Positions 25,546 to 38,762 of a stretch of DNA of 64,000 nt are shown here, piece by piece (within the stretch, counting starts at the first letter, position 1; every line of letters begins with the position of its first letter). The position numbers were made by a program, and so were the translations under genes. The notes beneath the pieces were generated by a model, which saw only the letters and a program-made list of their open reading frames with translations, did no database searches and had not been told where the DNA came from. Origin of the DNA: Nomia melanderi (Eukaryota; Arthropoda; Insecta; Hymenoptera; Halictidae). The stretch covers positions 186,001-250,000 of the forward strand of contig NW_027475133.1 of the NCBI RefSeq assembly GCF_051020985.1, written 5' to 3'.

Positions 25546-27995
25546 GTGCAGCGGGATCGACCTGGGACCACCGGGGGCCGAGAAAACCACCGTCTCATGG
25601 GGCCGGACACTCAGGGTCAGGGAAAAATCCAATATATATCTGGTGATATCTCGGGTGCTATTAGAGATAGCGCAATAAACCATAGTGAATTATCTGCAGG
25701 AGGCCCTGGCGCATGAATCTGTGCAGCGGAAACGACCTCGGATCACCAGGGGCCGAGAAAACTTCCGTCTCATGGAGCCGGACACTCAGGGTCAGGGGAA
25801 CATCCAATATATATCTGGTGATATCTCGGGTGCTATTAGAGATAGCGCAATAAATCAAAGTGCATTGTCTGTCGGAGGCCCTGGCGCATGAATCTGGCCA
25901 GCGGGAACGACCTCGGACCACCAGCAGCCGAGAAAACTACCGTCTCATGGGGCCGGACACTCAGGGTGAGGGGAAAATCCGATATATATCTGGCGATATC
26001 TCGGGTGCTATTAGAGATAGCGCAATAAACCAAAGTGAATTATCTGCAGGAGGACCTGGCGCATGAATCAGCGCAGCGGGACCGACCTCGGACCACCAGG
26101 GGCCGAGAAAACCACCGTCTCATGGGGCCGGACACTCAGGGTCAGTGAAAAGTCCAATATATATCAGGTGATATCTCGGGTGCTATTACAGATAGCGCAA
26201 TAAACCAAAGTGAATTAACTGCAGGAGGCCCTGGCGCATGAATCTGTGCAGCGGGAACGACGTCGGACCACCAGGGGCCGAGAAAACCGCCGTCTTATGG
26301 GGCCGGACACTCAGGGTCGGGGAAAAATCCAATATATATCTGGTGATATCACGGGTGTTATTACAGATAGCCCAATACATCAAAGTGCATTGTCCGCAGG
26401 AGGCTCTAGCGCATTAATCTCTGCAGCGGGAACGACCTCGGACCACCAGGGGCCGAGAAAACCACAGTCTCATGGGGCCGGACACTCAGGGTCGGGGGAA
26501 TATCCTATATATATCTGGTGATATCTCGGGTGCTATTACAGATAGCGCAATAAAACAAAGTGAATTATCTGCAGGAGGCACTGGCGCATGAATCTGTGCA
26601 GCGGGAACGACCTCGGACCACCAGGGGCCGAGAAAACCACCGTCTCATGGAGCCGGACACTCAGGGTGAGGGGAAAATCCAATATATATCTGGTGATCTC
26701 TCGGGTGCTATTAGAGATAGCGCAATAAACCAAAGTGAATTATCTGCAGGAGGCCCTGGCGCATGCATCTGTGCAGCCGGAACGGCCTCGGATCACCAGG
26801 GGCCGAGAAAACCACCGTCTCATGGGGCCGGACACTCAGGGTCAGGGGAAAATCCAATATATACATGGTGATATCTCGGGTGCTATTACATATAGCGCAA
26901 TAAATCAAAGTGCATTGTCTGCAGGAGGTCCTGGCGCATGAATCTGTGCAGCGGGAACGACCTCGGACCACCAGGGGCCGAGAAAACCACAGTCACATGG
27001 GGTCGGACACTCAGGGTCAGGGAAAAATCCAATATATATCTGGTGATATCTCGGGTGCTATTACAGATAGCTCAATAAATCGAAGTGCATTGTCTGTAGG
27101 AGGCCCTGGCGCATGAATCTGTGCAGCGGGATCGACCTCGGACCACCAGGGGCCGAGTAGATCACTGTGTCATGGAGTCGGACACTCAGGGTCAGAGAAA
27201 AATCCTATATATATCAGGTGATATCTCGGGTGCTATTAGAGATAGGGCAATAAATCAAAGTGAATTATCTGCAGGAGGCCCTGGCGCATGAATCTGTGCA
27301 GCGGGATCGACCTCGGACCACCAGGGGCCGAGAAAATCACCGTCTCATGGGGCCGGACTGTCAGGGTCAGGGAAAAATCCAATATATATCTGGTGATATC
27401 TCGGGTGCTATTAGAGATAGCGCAATAAATCAAAGTGAATTATCTGCAGGAGGCCCTGGCGCTTGAATCTGTGCAGCGGGAACGACCTCGGACCACCAGG
27501 GGCCGAGAAAAGCACCGTCTCATGGGGTCGGACACTCAGGGTCAGGGAAAAATCCAATATAAATCTGGTGATGTCTCGGGTGCTATTAGAGATAGCGCAA
27601 TAAACCAAAGTGCATTGTCTGCAGGAGGCCCTGGCGCATGAATCTGTGCAGCGGGATCGACCTCGGACCACCAGGGGCCGAGAAAACCACAGTCTCATGG
27701 GGCCGGACACTCAGGGTCAGGGGAATATCCAATATATATCTGGTGATATCTCGGGTGCTATTACAGATAGCGCAATAAACCAAAGTGAATTATCTACAGG
27801 AGGCCCTGGCGCAAGAATCTGTGCAGCGGGAACGACCTCGGACCACCAGGGGCCGAGAAAACCTCCGTCTCATGGGGCCGGACACTCAGGGTCAGGGAAA
27901 AATCCAATATATATCTGGTGATATTTCTTGTGCTATTACACATAGCGCAATAAAACAAAGTGCATTTTCTGTAGGAGGCCCTGGCGCATGAATCT
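25546..27995. repeat. 2,450-bp HOR, copy B
   Basis: Same 14-monomer order as copy A with few differences: GGCCAGCGG near 25897 versus GGCCCGCGG, GAAAACTACC near 25934 versus GAAAACCACC, GGGACCGACC near 26079 versus GGGAACGACC, and TATCCTATATATATC near 26502 versus TATCCAATATATATC. Confidence 0.92.
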
Positions 27996-28510
27996 GTGCA
28001 GCGGGATCGACCTGGGACCACCGGGGGCCGAGAAAACCACCGTCTCATGGGGCCTGACACTCAGGGTCAGGGAAAAATCCAATATATATCTGGTGATATC
28101 TCGGGTGCTATTAGAGATAGCGCAATAAACCATAGTGAATTATCTGCAGGAGGCCCTGGCGCATGAATCTGTGCAGCGGAAACGACCTCGGATCACCAGG
28201 GGCCGAGAAAACTTCCGTCTCATGGAGCCGGACACTCAGGGTCAGGGGAAAATCCAATATATATCTGGTGATATCTCGGGTGCTATTAGAGATAGCGCAA
28301 TAAATCAAAGTGCATTGTCTGTCGGAGGCCCTGGCGCATGAATCTGGCCAGCGGGAACGACCTCGGACCACCAGCAGCCGAGAAAACTACCGTCTCATGG
28401 GGCCGGACACTCAGGGTGAGGGGAAAATCCGATATATATCTGGCGATATCTCGGGTGCTATTAGAGATAGCGCAATAAACCAAAGTGATTTATCTGCAGG
28501 AGGACCTGGC
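27996..28510. repeat. 2,450-bp HOR, copy C (truncated by monomer loss)
   Basis: Matches the first three monomers of copies A and B, then near 28510 jumps from GGAGGACCTGGCGCATGAAT to TCTGTGCAGCGGGAACGACG. The intervening GAATCAGCGC/GAATTAACTGC monomer present in copies A and B is lost, a deletion of exactly 175 bp. HOR order then decays within a few monomers. Confidence 0.85.
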
Positions 28511-29169
28511 GCATGAATCTGTGCAGCGGGAACGACGTCGGACCACCAGGGGCCGAGAAAACCGCCGTCTTATGGGGCCGGACACTCAGGGTCGGGGAAA
28601 AATCCAATATATATCTGGTGATATCACGGGTGTTATTACAGATAGCCCAATACATCAAAGTGCATTGTCCGCAGGAGGCTCTAGCGCATTAATCTCTGCA
28701 GCGGGAACGACCTCGGACCACCAGGGGCCGAGAAAACCACAGTCTCATGGGGCCGGACACTCAGGGTCAGGGGAAAATCCAATATATACATGGGGATATC
28801 TCGGGTGCTATTACAGATAGCGCAATAAAACAAAGTGAATTATCTGCAGGAGGTCCTGGCGCATGAATCTGTGCAGCGGGAACGACCTCGGACCACCAGG
28901 GGCCGAGAAAACCACCGTCACATGGGGTCGGACACTCAGGGTCAGGGAAAAATCCAATATATATCAGGTGATATCTCGGGTGCTATTAGAGATAGCGCAA
29001 TAAATCAAAGTGCATTGTCTGCAGGAAGCCGTGGCGCATGAATTGGTGCAGCGGGAACGACCATGGACCACCAGGGGCCGAGAAAACCACAGTCTCATGG
29101 GGCCGGACACTCAGGGTCAGGGGAATATCCAATATATATCTGGTGATATCTCGGGTGCTATTACAGATA

Positions 29170-29800
29170 GCGCAATAAAACAAAGTGAATTATCTGCAGG
29201 AGGCCCTGGCGCATGAATCTGTGCAGCGGGATCGACCTCGGACCACCAGGGGCCGAGTAGATCACTGTGTCATGGAGTCGGACACTCAGGGTCAGAGAAA
29301 AATCCTATATATATCAGGTGATATCTCGGGTGCTATTAGAGATAGGGCAATAAATCAAAGTGAATTATCTGCAGGAGGCCCTGGCGCATGAATCTGTGCA
29401 GCGGGATCGACCTCGGACCACCAGGGGCCGAGAAAATCACCGTCTCATGGGGCCGGACACTCAGGGTCAGGGGAATATCCAATATATATCTGGTGATATC
29501 TCGGGTGCTATTACAGATAGCGCAGTAAAACAAAGTGAATTATCTGCAGGAGGCCCTGGCGCATGAATCTGTGCAGCGGGATCGACCTCGGACCACCAGG
29601 GGCCGAGTAGATCACTGTGTCATGGAGTCGGACACTCAGGGTCAGAGAAAAATCCTATATATATCAGGTGATATCTCGGGTGCTATTAGAGATAGGGCAA
29701 TAAATCAAAGTGAATTATCTGCAGGAGGCCCTGGCGCATGAATCTGTGCAGCGGGATCGACCTCGGACCACCAGGGGCCGAGAAAATCACCGTCTCATGG
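29170..29800. repeat. Local 350-bp (two-monomer) duplication
   Basis: Positions 29170-29450 recur at 29520-29800. The pair is a GTAGATCACTGTG monomer with GAGAAAAATCCTATATAT, then an AAAATCACCG monomer. It is the shortest multi-monomer amplification noticed in the window. Confidence 0.8.
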
Positions 29801-29961
29801 GGCCGGCCTGTCAGGGTCAGGGAAAAATCCAATATATATCTGGTATTATCTCGGGTGCTATTAGAGATAGCGCAATAAATCAAACAGAATTATCTGCAGG
29901 AGGCCCTGGGGCATGATTCTGTGCAGCGGAAACGACCTCGGACCGCCAGGGGCCGAGAGAA

Positions 29962-29998
29962 TTACAGATATTTGGAATCCGTCACCCAAGGCCATGTA
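29962..29998 (+). repeat. Divergent 37-bp segment, copy 2
   Basis: The segment starts TTACAGATATTTGGAATCCG and ends GGCCATGTA, between CCGAGAGAA and AAAATCCAGC. The preceding monomer ends in CAAACAGAATTATCTGC and GGGGCATGATTCTG, flanks shared with copies 4 to 8. Confidence 0.92.
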
Positions 29999-30889
29999 AA
30001 AATCCAGCATATATCTGCTGATATTTCGGGTGCTATTAGAGATAGCGCAATAAATCAAAGTGCATTGTCTGCAGGAAGCCGTGGCGCATGAATTGGTGCA
30101 GCGGGAACGACCTTGGACCACCAGGGGCCGAGAAAACCACCGTCTCATGGGGTCGGACACTCAGGGTCAGGGAAAAATCCAATATATATCTGGTGATATC
30201 TCAGGTGCTATTACAGATAGCGCAATAAACCAAAGTGAATTATCTACAGGAGGCCCTGGCGCAAGAATCTGTGCAGCGGGAACGACCTCGGACCACCAGG
30301 GGCCGAGAAAACCTCCGTCTCATGGGGCCGGACACTCAGGGTCAGGGAAAAATCCAATATATATCTGGTGATATCTCGGGTGCTATTAGAGATAGCGCAA
30401 TAAATCAAAGTGCATTGTCTGTAGGAGGCCCTGGCGCATGAATCTGGCCAGCGGGAACGACCTCGGACCACCAGCAGCCGAGAAAACCACCGTCTCATGG
30501 GGCCGGACACTAAGGGTGAGGGGAAAATCCGATATATATCTGGCGATATCTCGGGTGCTATTAGAGATAACGCAATAAACCAAAGTGAATTATCTGCAGG
30601 AGGACCTGGCGCATGAATCAGCGCAGCGGGAACGACCTCGGACCACCAGGGGCCGAGACAACCGCCGTCTCATGGGGCCGGACACTCAGGGTCAGGGAAA
30701 AGTCCGATATATATCTGGCGATATCTCGGGTGCTATTAGAGATAGCGCAATAAACCAAAGTGAATTATCTGCAGGAGGACCTGGCGCATGAATCTGTGCA
30801 GCGGGAACGACCTCGGACCACCAGGGGCCGAGAAAACTACCCTCTCATGGGGCCGGACACTCAGGGTCAGGGAAAAATCCAATATATAT

Positions 30890-31890
30890 CAGGTGATATC
30901 TCGGGTGCTATTACAGATAGCGCAATAAACCAAAGTGAATTAACTGCAGGAGGCCCTGGCGCATGAATCTGTGCAGCGGGAACGACGTCGGACCACCAGG
31001 GGCCGAGAAAACCACCGTCTTATGGGGCCGGACACTCAGGGTCGGGGAAAAATCCAATATATATCTGGTGATATCACGGGTGTTATTACAGATAGCCCAA
31101 TACATCAAAGTGCATTGTCCGCAGGAGGCTCTAGCGCATTAATCTGTGCAGCGGGAACGACCTCGGACCACCAGGGGCCGAGAAAACCACAGTCTCATGG
31201 GGCCGGACACTCAGGGTCGGGGGAATATCCAATATATATCTGGTGATATCTCGGGTGCTATTACAGATAGCGCAATAAAACAAAGTGAATTATCTGCAGG
31301 AGGCCCTGGCGCATGAATCTGTGCAGCGGGAACGACCTCGGACAACCAGGGGCCGAGAAAACCACAGTCTCATGGGGCCGAACACTCAGGGTCACGGAAA
31401 AATCCAATATGTATCTGGTGATATCTCGGGTGGTATTACAGATAGCGCAATAAATCAAAGTGCATTGTCTGTAGGAGGCCCTGGCGCATGAAACTGTGCA
31501 GCGGGAACGACCTCGGACCACCAGGGGCCGAGAAAACCACCGTCTCATGGGGCCGGGCACTCAGGGTCAGGGAAAAATCCAATATATATCTGGTGATATC
31601 TCGGGTGCTATTACAGATAGCGCAATAAACCAAAGTGCATTGTCTGTAGGAGGCCCTGGCGCATGAATCTGGCCAGTGGGAACGACCTCGGACCACCAGG
31701 AGCCGAGAAAACCACCGTCTCATGGGGCCGGACACTCAGGGTGAGGGGAAAATCCAATATATATCTGGTGATCTCTCGGGTGCTAATAGAGATAGCGCAA
31801 TAAGCCAAAGTGAATTATCTGCAGGAGGCCCTGGCGCATGCATCTGTGCAGCCGGAACGGCCTCGGATCACCAGGGGCCGAGAAAACCAC
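30890..31890. repeat. 1-kb block repeated at 38763-39763
   Basis: Shift 7,873 bp (45 monomers less two bases; the two bases are the deletion near 38384). Shared order: GAATTAACTGC, GACGTCGG with GATATCACGGG, GCATTAATC with GGGGGAATATCC, GGACAACCAGG with TCACGGAAAAATCC, GGTGGTATTAC, GGGCCGGGCAC, then GGCCAG with GTGAGGGG and GATCTCTC. Confidence 0.85.
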
Positions 31891-32159
31891 CGTCTCATGG
31901 GGCCGGACACTCAGGGTCAGGGGAAAATCCAATATATACATGGTGATATCTCGGGTGCTATTACAGATAGCGCAATAAATCAAAGTGCATTGTCTGCAGG
32001 AGGCCCTGGCGCATGAATCTGTGCAGCGGGAACGACCTCGGACCACCAGGGGCCGAGAAAACCACCGTCACATGGGGTCGGACACTCAGGGTCAGGGAAA
32101 AATCCAATATATATCTGGTGATATCTCGGGTGCTATTACAGATAGCGCAATAAATCAAA

Positions 32160-33000
32160 GTGCATTGTCTGTAGGAGGCCGTGGCGCATGAACCTGTGCA
32201 GCTAGAACGACCTAGGACCACCAGGGGCCGAGAAAACCACCGACACATGGGGCCGAACTGTCAGGGTCAGGGAAAAATCCATTGTATATCTGGTGATATC
32301 TCGGGTGCTATTAGAGATAGCGCAATAAACCAAAGTGCATTTTCTGTTGGAGGCCCTGGCGCATGAATCTGTGCAGCGGGAACGACCTCGGACCTCCAGG
32401 GGCCGTCAAAACCACCGTCTCATGGGGCCGAACTGTCAGGGTCAGGGAAAAATCCATTATATATCTGGTGATATCTCGGGTGCTATTAGAGATAGCGCTA
32501 TAAACCAAAGTAAATTATCTGCAGGAGGCCCTGGCGCATGAATCTGTGCAGCGGGAACGACATCGGACCACCAGGGGCCGAGAAAACCACAGTCTCATGG
32601 GGCCGGACACTCAGGGTCAGGGGAAAATCCAATATATATCTAGAGATATCTCGGGTGCTATTAGAGATAGCATAATAAACCAAAGTGCATTGTCTGCAGG
32701 AGGCCCTGGCGCATGAATCTGTGCAGCGGGAACGACCTCGAACCACCAGGGGCCGAGAAAACCACCGTCTCATGGAGTAGGACACTCAGGGTTAGGGAAA
32801 AATCCAATATATATCTGGTGATATCTCGGGTGCTATTACAGTTAGCGCAATAAATCAAAGTGCATTGTCTGTAGGAGGCCCTGGCGCATGAATCTCTGCA
32901 GCGGGAACGACCTCGGACCACCAGGGGCCGAGAAAACCACCGTCTCATGGGGTCGGACATTCAGGGTCAGGGAAAAATCTAATACATATCTGGTGATATC
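32160..33000. repeat. 840-bp block repeated at 40381-41221
   Basis: Shift 8,221 bp (47 monomers less four bases). Shared markers are GAACCTGTGCAGCT, CCATTGTATATC, GCATTTTCTG or GCATTGTCTG with GTTGG, GGCCGTCAAAAC, GGAGTAGGAC with GGGTTAGGG, and AATCTAATACATATC. Within it, 32640-32705 (TCTAGAGATATC, GCATAATAAAC) differs from its partner, which suggests replacement of one monomer segment after the copies separated. Confidence 0.8.
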
Positions 33001-34025
33001 TCGGGTGCTATTACAGATAGCGCTATAAACCAAAGTGAATTATCTATAGGAGGCCCTGGCGCATGAATCTGTGCAGCGGGAACGACCTTGGACCACCAGG
33101 GGCCGAGAAAACCACCGTCTCATGGGGCCGGACACTCAGGGTCAGGGGAAAATCCAATATATATCTGGTGATATCTCTTGTGCTATTACAGATAGCGCAA
33201 TAAAACAAAGTGCATTGTCTGTAGGAGGCCCTGGCGCATGATTCTGTGCAGCGGGATCGACCTGGGACCACCGGGGGCCGAGAAAACCACCGTCGCATGG
33301 GGCCGGACACTCAGGGTCAGGGAAAAATCCAATATATATCTGGTGATATCTCGGGTGCTATTGCAGATAGCGCAATAAATCAGAGTGCATTGTATGTAGG
33401 AGGCCCTGGCGCATGAATCTGTGCAGCTGGAGCGACCTCGGACCACCAGGGGCCGAGAATACCACCGTCTCATGGGGCCGGACACTCATGGTCAGGGAAA
33501 AATCCAATATATATCTGGTGATATCTCGGGTGCTATTAGAGATAGCGCAATAAACCAAAGCGAATTATCTGCAGGAGGCCCTGGCGCATGAATCTGTGCA
33601 GCGGGAACGACATCGGACCACCAGGGGCCGAGAAAACCACCGTCTCATGGAGTAGGACACTCAGGGTCAGGGAAAAATCCAATATATATCTGGTGATATC
33701 TCGGGTGCTATTACAGATAGCGCAATAAATCAAAGTGCATTGTCTGTAGGAGGCCCTGGCGCATGAATCTCTGCAGCGGGAACGACCTCGGACCACCAGG
33801 GGCCGAGAAAACCACCGTCTCATGGGGTCGGACATTCAGGGTCAGGGAAAAATCTAATACATATCTGGTGATATCTCGGGTGCTATTACAGATAGCGCTA
33901 TAAACCAAAGTGAATTATCTATAGGAGGCCCTGGCGCATGAATCTGTGCAGCGGGAACGACCTTGGACCACCAGGGGCCGAGAAAACCACCGTCTCATGG
34001 GGCCGGACACTCAGGGTCAGGGGAA
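32755..34025. repeat. 875-bp offset repeat
   Basis: Positions 32755-33150 recur at 33630-34025 (shift 875 bp). Shared features are GGAGTAGGAC, GAATCTCTGCAGC, GGACATTCAGG, AATCTAATACATATC, GCGCTATAAACC with TATCTATAGG, and ACCTTGGACC. At 33150/34025 the copies part, AATCCAATATATATC against AATCGAATATAAATC. Confidence 0.8.
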
Positions 34026-34812
34026 AATCGAATATAAATCGGGTGATATCTCGGGTGCTATTACAGAAAGCTCACTAAACCAAAGTGAATTATCTGCAGG
34101 AGGCCCTGGCGCATGAATCTGTGCAGCGGGAACGACCTCGGACCACCAGGGGCCGAGAAAACTACCCTCTCATGGGGCCGGACACTCAGGGTCAGGGAAA
34201 AATCCAATATATATCTGGTGATATCTCGGGTGCTATTAGAGATAGTATAATAAACCAAAGTGCATTGTCTGCAGGAGGCACTGGCGCATGAATCTGTGCA
34301 GCGGGAACGACCTCGGACCACCAGGGGCCGAGACAACCACCGTCTCATGGGGCCGGACACTCATGGTCAGGGGAAAATGCAATATATATCTGGTGATATC
34401 TCGGGTGCTATTACAGATAGCGCAATAAACCAAAGTGAATTATCTGCAGGGGGCCCTGGCGCATGAATCTGTGCAGCGGGAACGTCCTCGGACCTCCAGG
34501 GGCCGAGACAACCACCGTCCCATGTGGCCGGACACTCAGGGTCAGGGTAAAATCCAATATATATCTGGTGATATCTCGGGTGCTATTAGAGATAGCGCAA
34601 TAAACCAAAGTGAATTATCTGCAGGAGGACCTGGCGCATGAATCAGCGCAGCGGGAACGACCTCGGACCACCAGGGGCCGAGAAAACCACCGTCTCATGG
34701 GGCCGGACACTCAGGGTCAGTGAAAAATCCAATATATATCAGGTGATATCTCGGGTGCTATTACAGATAGCGCAATAAACCAAAGTGAATTAACTGCAGG
34801 AGGCCCTGGCGC
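33941..34812. repeat. 870-bp block repeated at 41462-42333
   Basis: Shift 7,521 bp. Five monomers keep their order: AATCGAATATAAATCGGG, GAAAACTACCCTCTC, GATAGTATAATAAACC with GGCACTGG, GAGACAACCACCG with AAAATGCAATATATATC, GGGGGCCCTGG with CCATGTGGCC, then GAATCAGCGCAGC. Most of the same set recurs near 45.2, 47.5, 52.3, 53.7, 60 and 62.6 kb, so it is the core of the right-hand half of the array. Confidence 0.85.
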
Positions 34813-37800
34813 ATGATTCTGTGCAGCGGGATCGACCTGGGACCACCGGGGGCCGAGAAAACCACCGTCTCATAGGGCCGGACACTCAGGGTCAGGGAAA
34901 AATCCAATATATATCTGGTGATATCTCGGGTGCTATTAGAGATAGCGCAATAAACCATAGTGAATTATCTGCAGGAGGCCCTGGCGCATGAATCTGTGCA
35001 GCGGAAACGACCTCGGATCACCAGGGGCCGAGAAAACTTCCGTCTCATGGAGCCGGACACTCAGGGTCAGGGGAAAATCCAATATATATCTGGTGATATC
35101 TCGGGTGCTATTAGAGATAGCGCAATAAATCAAAGTGCATTGTCTGTAGGAGGCCCTGGCGCATGAATCTGGCCAGCGGGAACGACCTCGGACCACCAGC
35201 AGCCGAGAAAACCACCGTCTCATGGGGCCGGACACTCAGGGTGAGGGGAAAATCCGATATATATCTGGCGATATCTCGGGTGCTATTAGAGATAGTATAA
35301 TAAACCAAAGTGCATTGTCTGCAGGAGGCACTGGCGCATGAATCTGTGCAGCGGGAACGACCTCGGACCACCAGGGGCCGAGACAACCGCCGTCTCATGG
35401 GGCCGGACACTCAGGGTCAGGGAAAAGTCCGATATATATCTGGCGATATCTCGGGTGCTATTAGAGATAGCGCAATAATCCAAAGTGAATTATCTGCAGG
35501 AGGACCTGGCGCATGAATCTGTGCAGCGGGAACGACCTCGGACCACCAGGGGCCGAGAAAACTACCCTCTCATGGGGCCGGACACTCAGGGTCAGGGAAA
35601 AATCAAATATATATCTGGTGATATCTCGGGTGCTATTAGAGATAGTATAATAAACCAAAGTGCATTGTCTGCAGGAGGCACTGGCGCATGAATCTGTGCA
35701 GCGGGAACGACCTCGGACCACCAGGGGCCGAGACAACCACCGTCTCATGGGGCCGGACACTCAGGGTCAGGGGAAAATGCAATATATATCTGGTGATATC
35801 TCGGGTTCTATTACAGATAGCGCAATAAACCAAAGTGAATTATCTGCAGGGGGCCCTGGCGCATGAATCTGGCTAGCGGGAACGTCCTCGGACCTCCAGG
35901 TGCCGAGACAACCACCGTCACATGTGGCCGGACACTCTGGGTGAGGGGAAAATCCAATATATATCTGGTGATATCTCGGGTGCTATTAGAGATAGCGCAA
36001 TAAATCAAAGTGCATTGTCTGTAGGAGGCCCTGGCGCATGAATCTGGCTAGCGGGAACGACCTCGGACCACCAGGAGCCGAGAAAACCACCGTCTCATGG
36101 GGCCGGACACTCAGGGTGAGGGGAAAATCCAATATATATCTGGTGATCTCTCGGGTGCTATTAGAGATAGCGCAATAAACCAAAGTGAATTATCTGCAGG
36201 AGGCCCTGGCGCATGCATCTGTGCAGCCGGAACGACCTCGGACCACCAGGGGCCGAGAAAACCACCGTCACATGGGGTCGGACACTCAGGGTCAGGGTAA
36301 AATCCAATATATATCTGGTGATATCTCGGGTGCTATTAGAGATAGCGCAATAAACCAAAGTGAATTATCTGCAGGAGGACCTGGCGCATGAATCAGCGCA
36401 GCGGGAACGACCTCGGACCACCAGGGGCCGAGAAAACCACCGTCTCATGGGGCCGGACACTCAGGGTCAGTGAAAAATCCAATATATATCAGGTGATATC
36501 TCGGGTGCTATTACAGATAGCGCAATAAACCAAAGTGAATTAACTGCAGGAGGCCCTGGCGCATGAATCTGTGCAGCGGGAACGACGTCGGACCACCAGG
36601 GGCCGAGAAAACCACTGTCTTATGGGGCCGGACACTCAGGGTCAGCGAAAAATCCAATATATATCTGGTGATATCACGGGTGTTATTACAGATAGCCCAA
36701 TACATCAAAGTGCATTGTCCGCAGGAGGCTCTAGCGCATTAATCTGTGCAGCGGGAACGACCTCGGACCACCAGGGGCCGAGAAAACCACAGTCTCATGG
36801 GGCCGGACACTCAGGGTCAGGGGAATATCCAATATATTTCTGGTGATATCTCGGGTGCTATTACAGATAGCGCAATAAACCAAAGTGAATTATCTGCACG
36901 AGGCCCTGGCGCATGAATCTGTGCAGCGGGAACGACCTCGGACCACCAGGGGCCGAGAAAACCACCGTCTCATGGGGCCGGACACTCAGGGTCAGGGAAA
37001 AATCCAATATATATCTGGTGATATCTCGGGTGCTATTACAGATAGCGCAATAAAACAAAGTGCATTGTCTGTAGGAGGCCCTGGCGCATGAATCTGTGCA
37101 GCTGGAGCGACCTCGGACCACCAGGGGCCGAGAATACCACCGTCTCATGGGGCCGGACACTCATGGTCAGGGAAAAATCCAATATATATCTGGTGATATC
37201 TCGGGTGCTATTAGAGATAGCGCAATAAACCAAAGCGAATTATCTGCAGGAGCCCCTGGCGCATGAATCTGGCCAGCGGGAACGACCTCGGACCACCAGA
37301 GGCCGAGAAAACCACCGTCTCATGGGGCCGAACACACAGGGTCAGGGGAATATCCAATATATATCTGGTGATATATCTGGTGCTATTACAGATAGCGCAA
37401 TAAACCAAAGTGAATTATCTGCAGGAGGCCCTGGCGCATGAATCTCTGCAGCGGGAACGACCTCGGACCACCAGGGGCCGAGAAAACCACCGTCTCATGG
37501 GGCCGGACACTCAGGGTCAGGGAAAAATCCGATATATATCTGGTGATATCTCCGGTGCTATTACAGATAGCGCAATGAAACAATGTGCATTGTCTGTAGG
37601 TGGCCCTGGCGCATGAAACTGTGCAGCGGGAACGACCTCGGACCACCAGGGGCCGAGAAAACCACCGTCTCATGGGACCGGACTCTCAGGGTCAGGGAAA
37701 AATCCAATATACATCTGGTGATATCTTGGGTGCTATTACAGATAGCGCAATAAATCAAAGTGCATTGTCTGTAGGATGCCCTGGCGCATGAATCTGTGCA

Positions 37801-38011
37801 GCGGGAACGACCTCGGACAACCAGGGGCCGAGAAAACCACAGTCACATGGGGCCGGACACTCAGGGTCAGGGAAAAATGAAATATATATCTGCTGATATC
37901 TCGGGTGCTAATAGAGATAGCGCAAAAAACCAAAGTGAATTATCTGCAGGAGGCCCTTGCGCATGAATCTGTGCAGCAGGAACGACATCGCACCACCAGG
38001 AGCCGAGAAAA

Positions 38012-38048
38012 TTACAGATTTTCGGTATCCGTCACCCAAAGTCATGTA
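38012..38048 (+). repeat. Divergent 37-bp segment, copy 3 (most diverged copy)
   Basis: Starts TTACAGATTTTCGGTATCCG and ends AAGTCATGTA, differing from the other seven copies at several positions. It sits in different flanks (CTTGCGCATGAATC, GCAGCAGGAACGACATCG), so it looks like an older or separately inserted member of the same lineage. Confidence 0.88.
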
Positions 38049-38383
38049 AAAATCCAGCATATATCTGGTGATATCTCGGGTGCTATTAGAGATAGCGCAA
38101 TAAACCAAAGTTAATTATCTGCAGGGGGCCCTGTCGCATGAATCTGGCCAGCGGGAACGACCTCGGACCACCAGGAGCCGAGAAAACCACCGTCTCATGG
38201 AGCCGGACGCTCAGGGTGAGGGGAAAATCCAATATATATCTGGTGATATCTCGGGTGCTATTAGAGATAGCGCAATAAACCAAAGTGAATTATCTGCAGG
38301 AGGCCTTGGCGCATGCATCTGTGCAGCCGGAACCGCCTCGGACCACCAGGGGCCGAGAAAACCACCGTCTCATGGGGCCGGAC

Positions 38384-38386
38384 ACA
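38384..38386. other. Two-base deletion in the GACACTCAGGG box
   Basis: GGACACAGGGTCAGGG stands for GGACACTCAGGGTCAGGG, making a 173-bp monomer. The identical change occurs near 39955, nine monomers downstream, and both are followed by GGTGACATCTCGGG. The two are copies of one event. Confidence 0.9.
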
Positions 38387-38762
38387 GGGTCAGGGAAAAA
38401 TCCAATATATATCTGGTGACATCTCGGGTGCTATTACAGATAGCGCAATAAATCAAAGTGCATTGTCTGTAGCATGCCCTGGCGCATGAATCTGTGCAGC
38501 GGGAACGACCTCGGACAACCAGGGGCCGAGAAAACCACAGTCTCATGGGGCCGGACACTCAGGGTCAGGGAAAAATGAAATATATATCTGGTGATATCTC
38601 GGGTGCTAATAGAGATAGCGCAAAAAACCAAAGTGAATTATCTGCAGGAGGCCCTTGCGCATGAATCAGCGCAGCGGGAACGACCTCGGACCACCAGGGG
38701 CCGAGACAACCGCCGTCTCATGGGGCCGGACACACAGGGTCAGGGAAAAGTCCGATATATAT

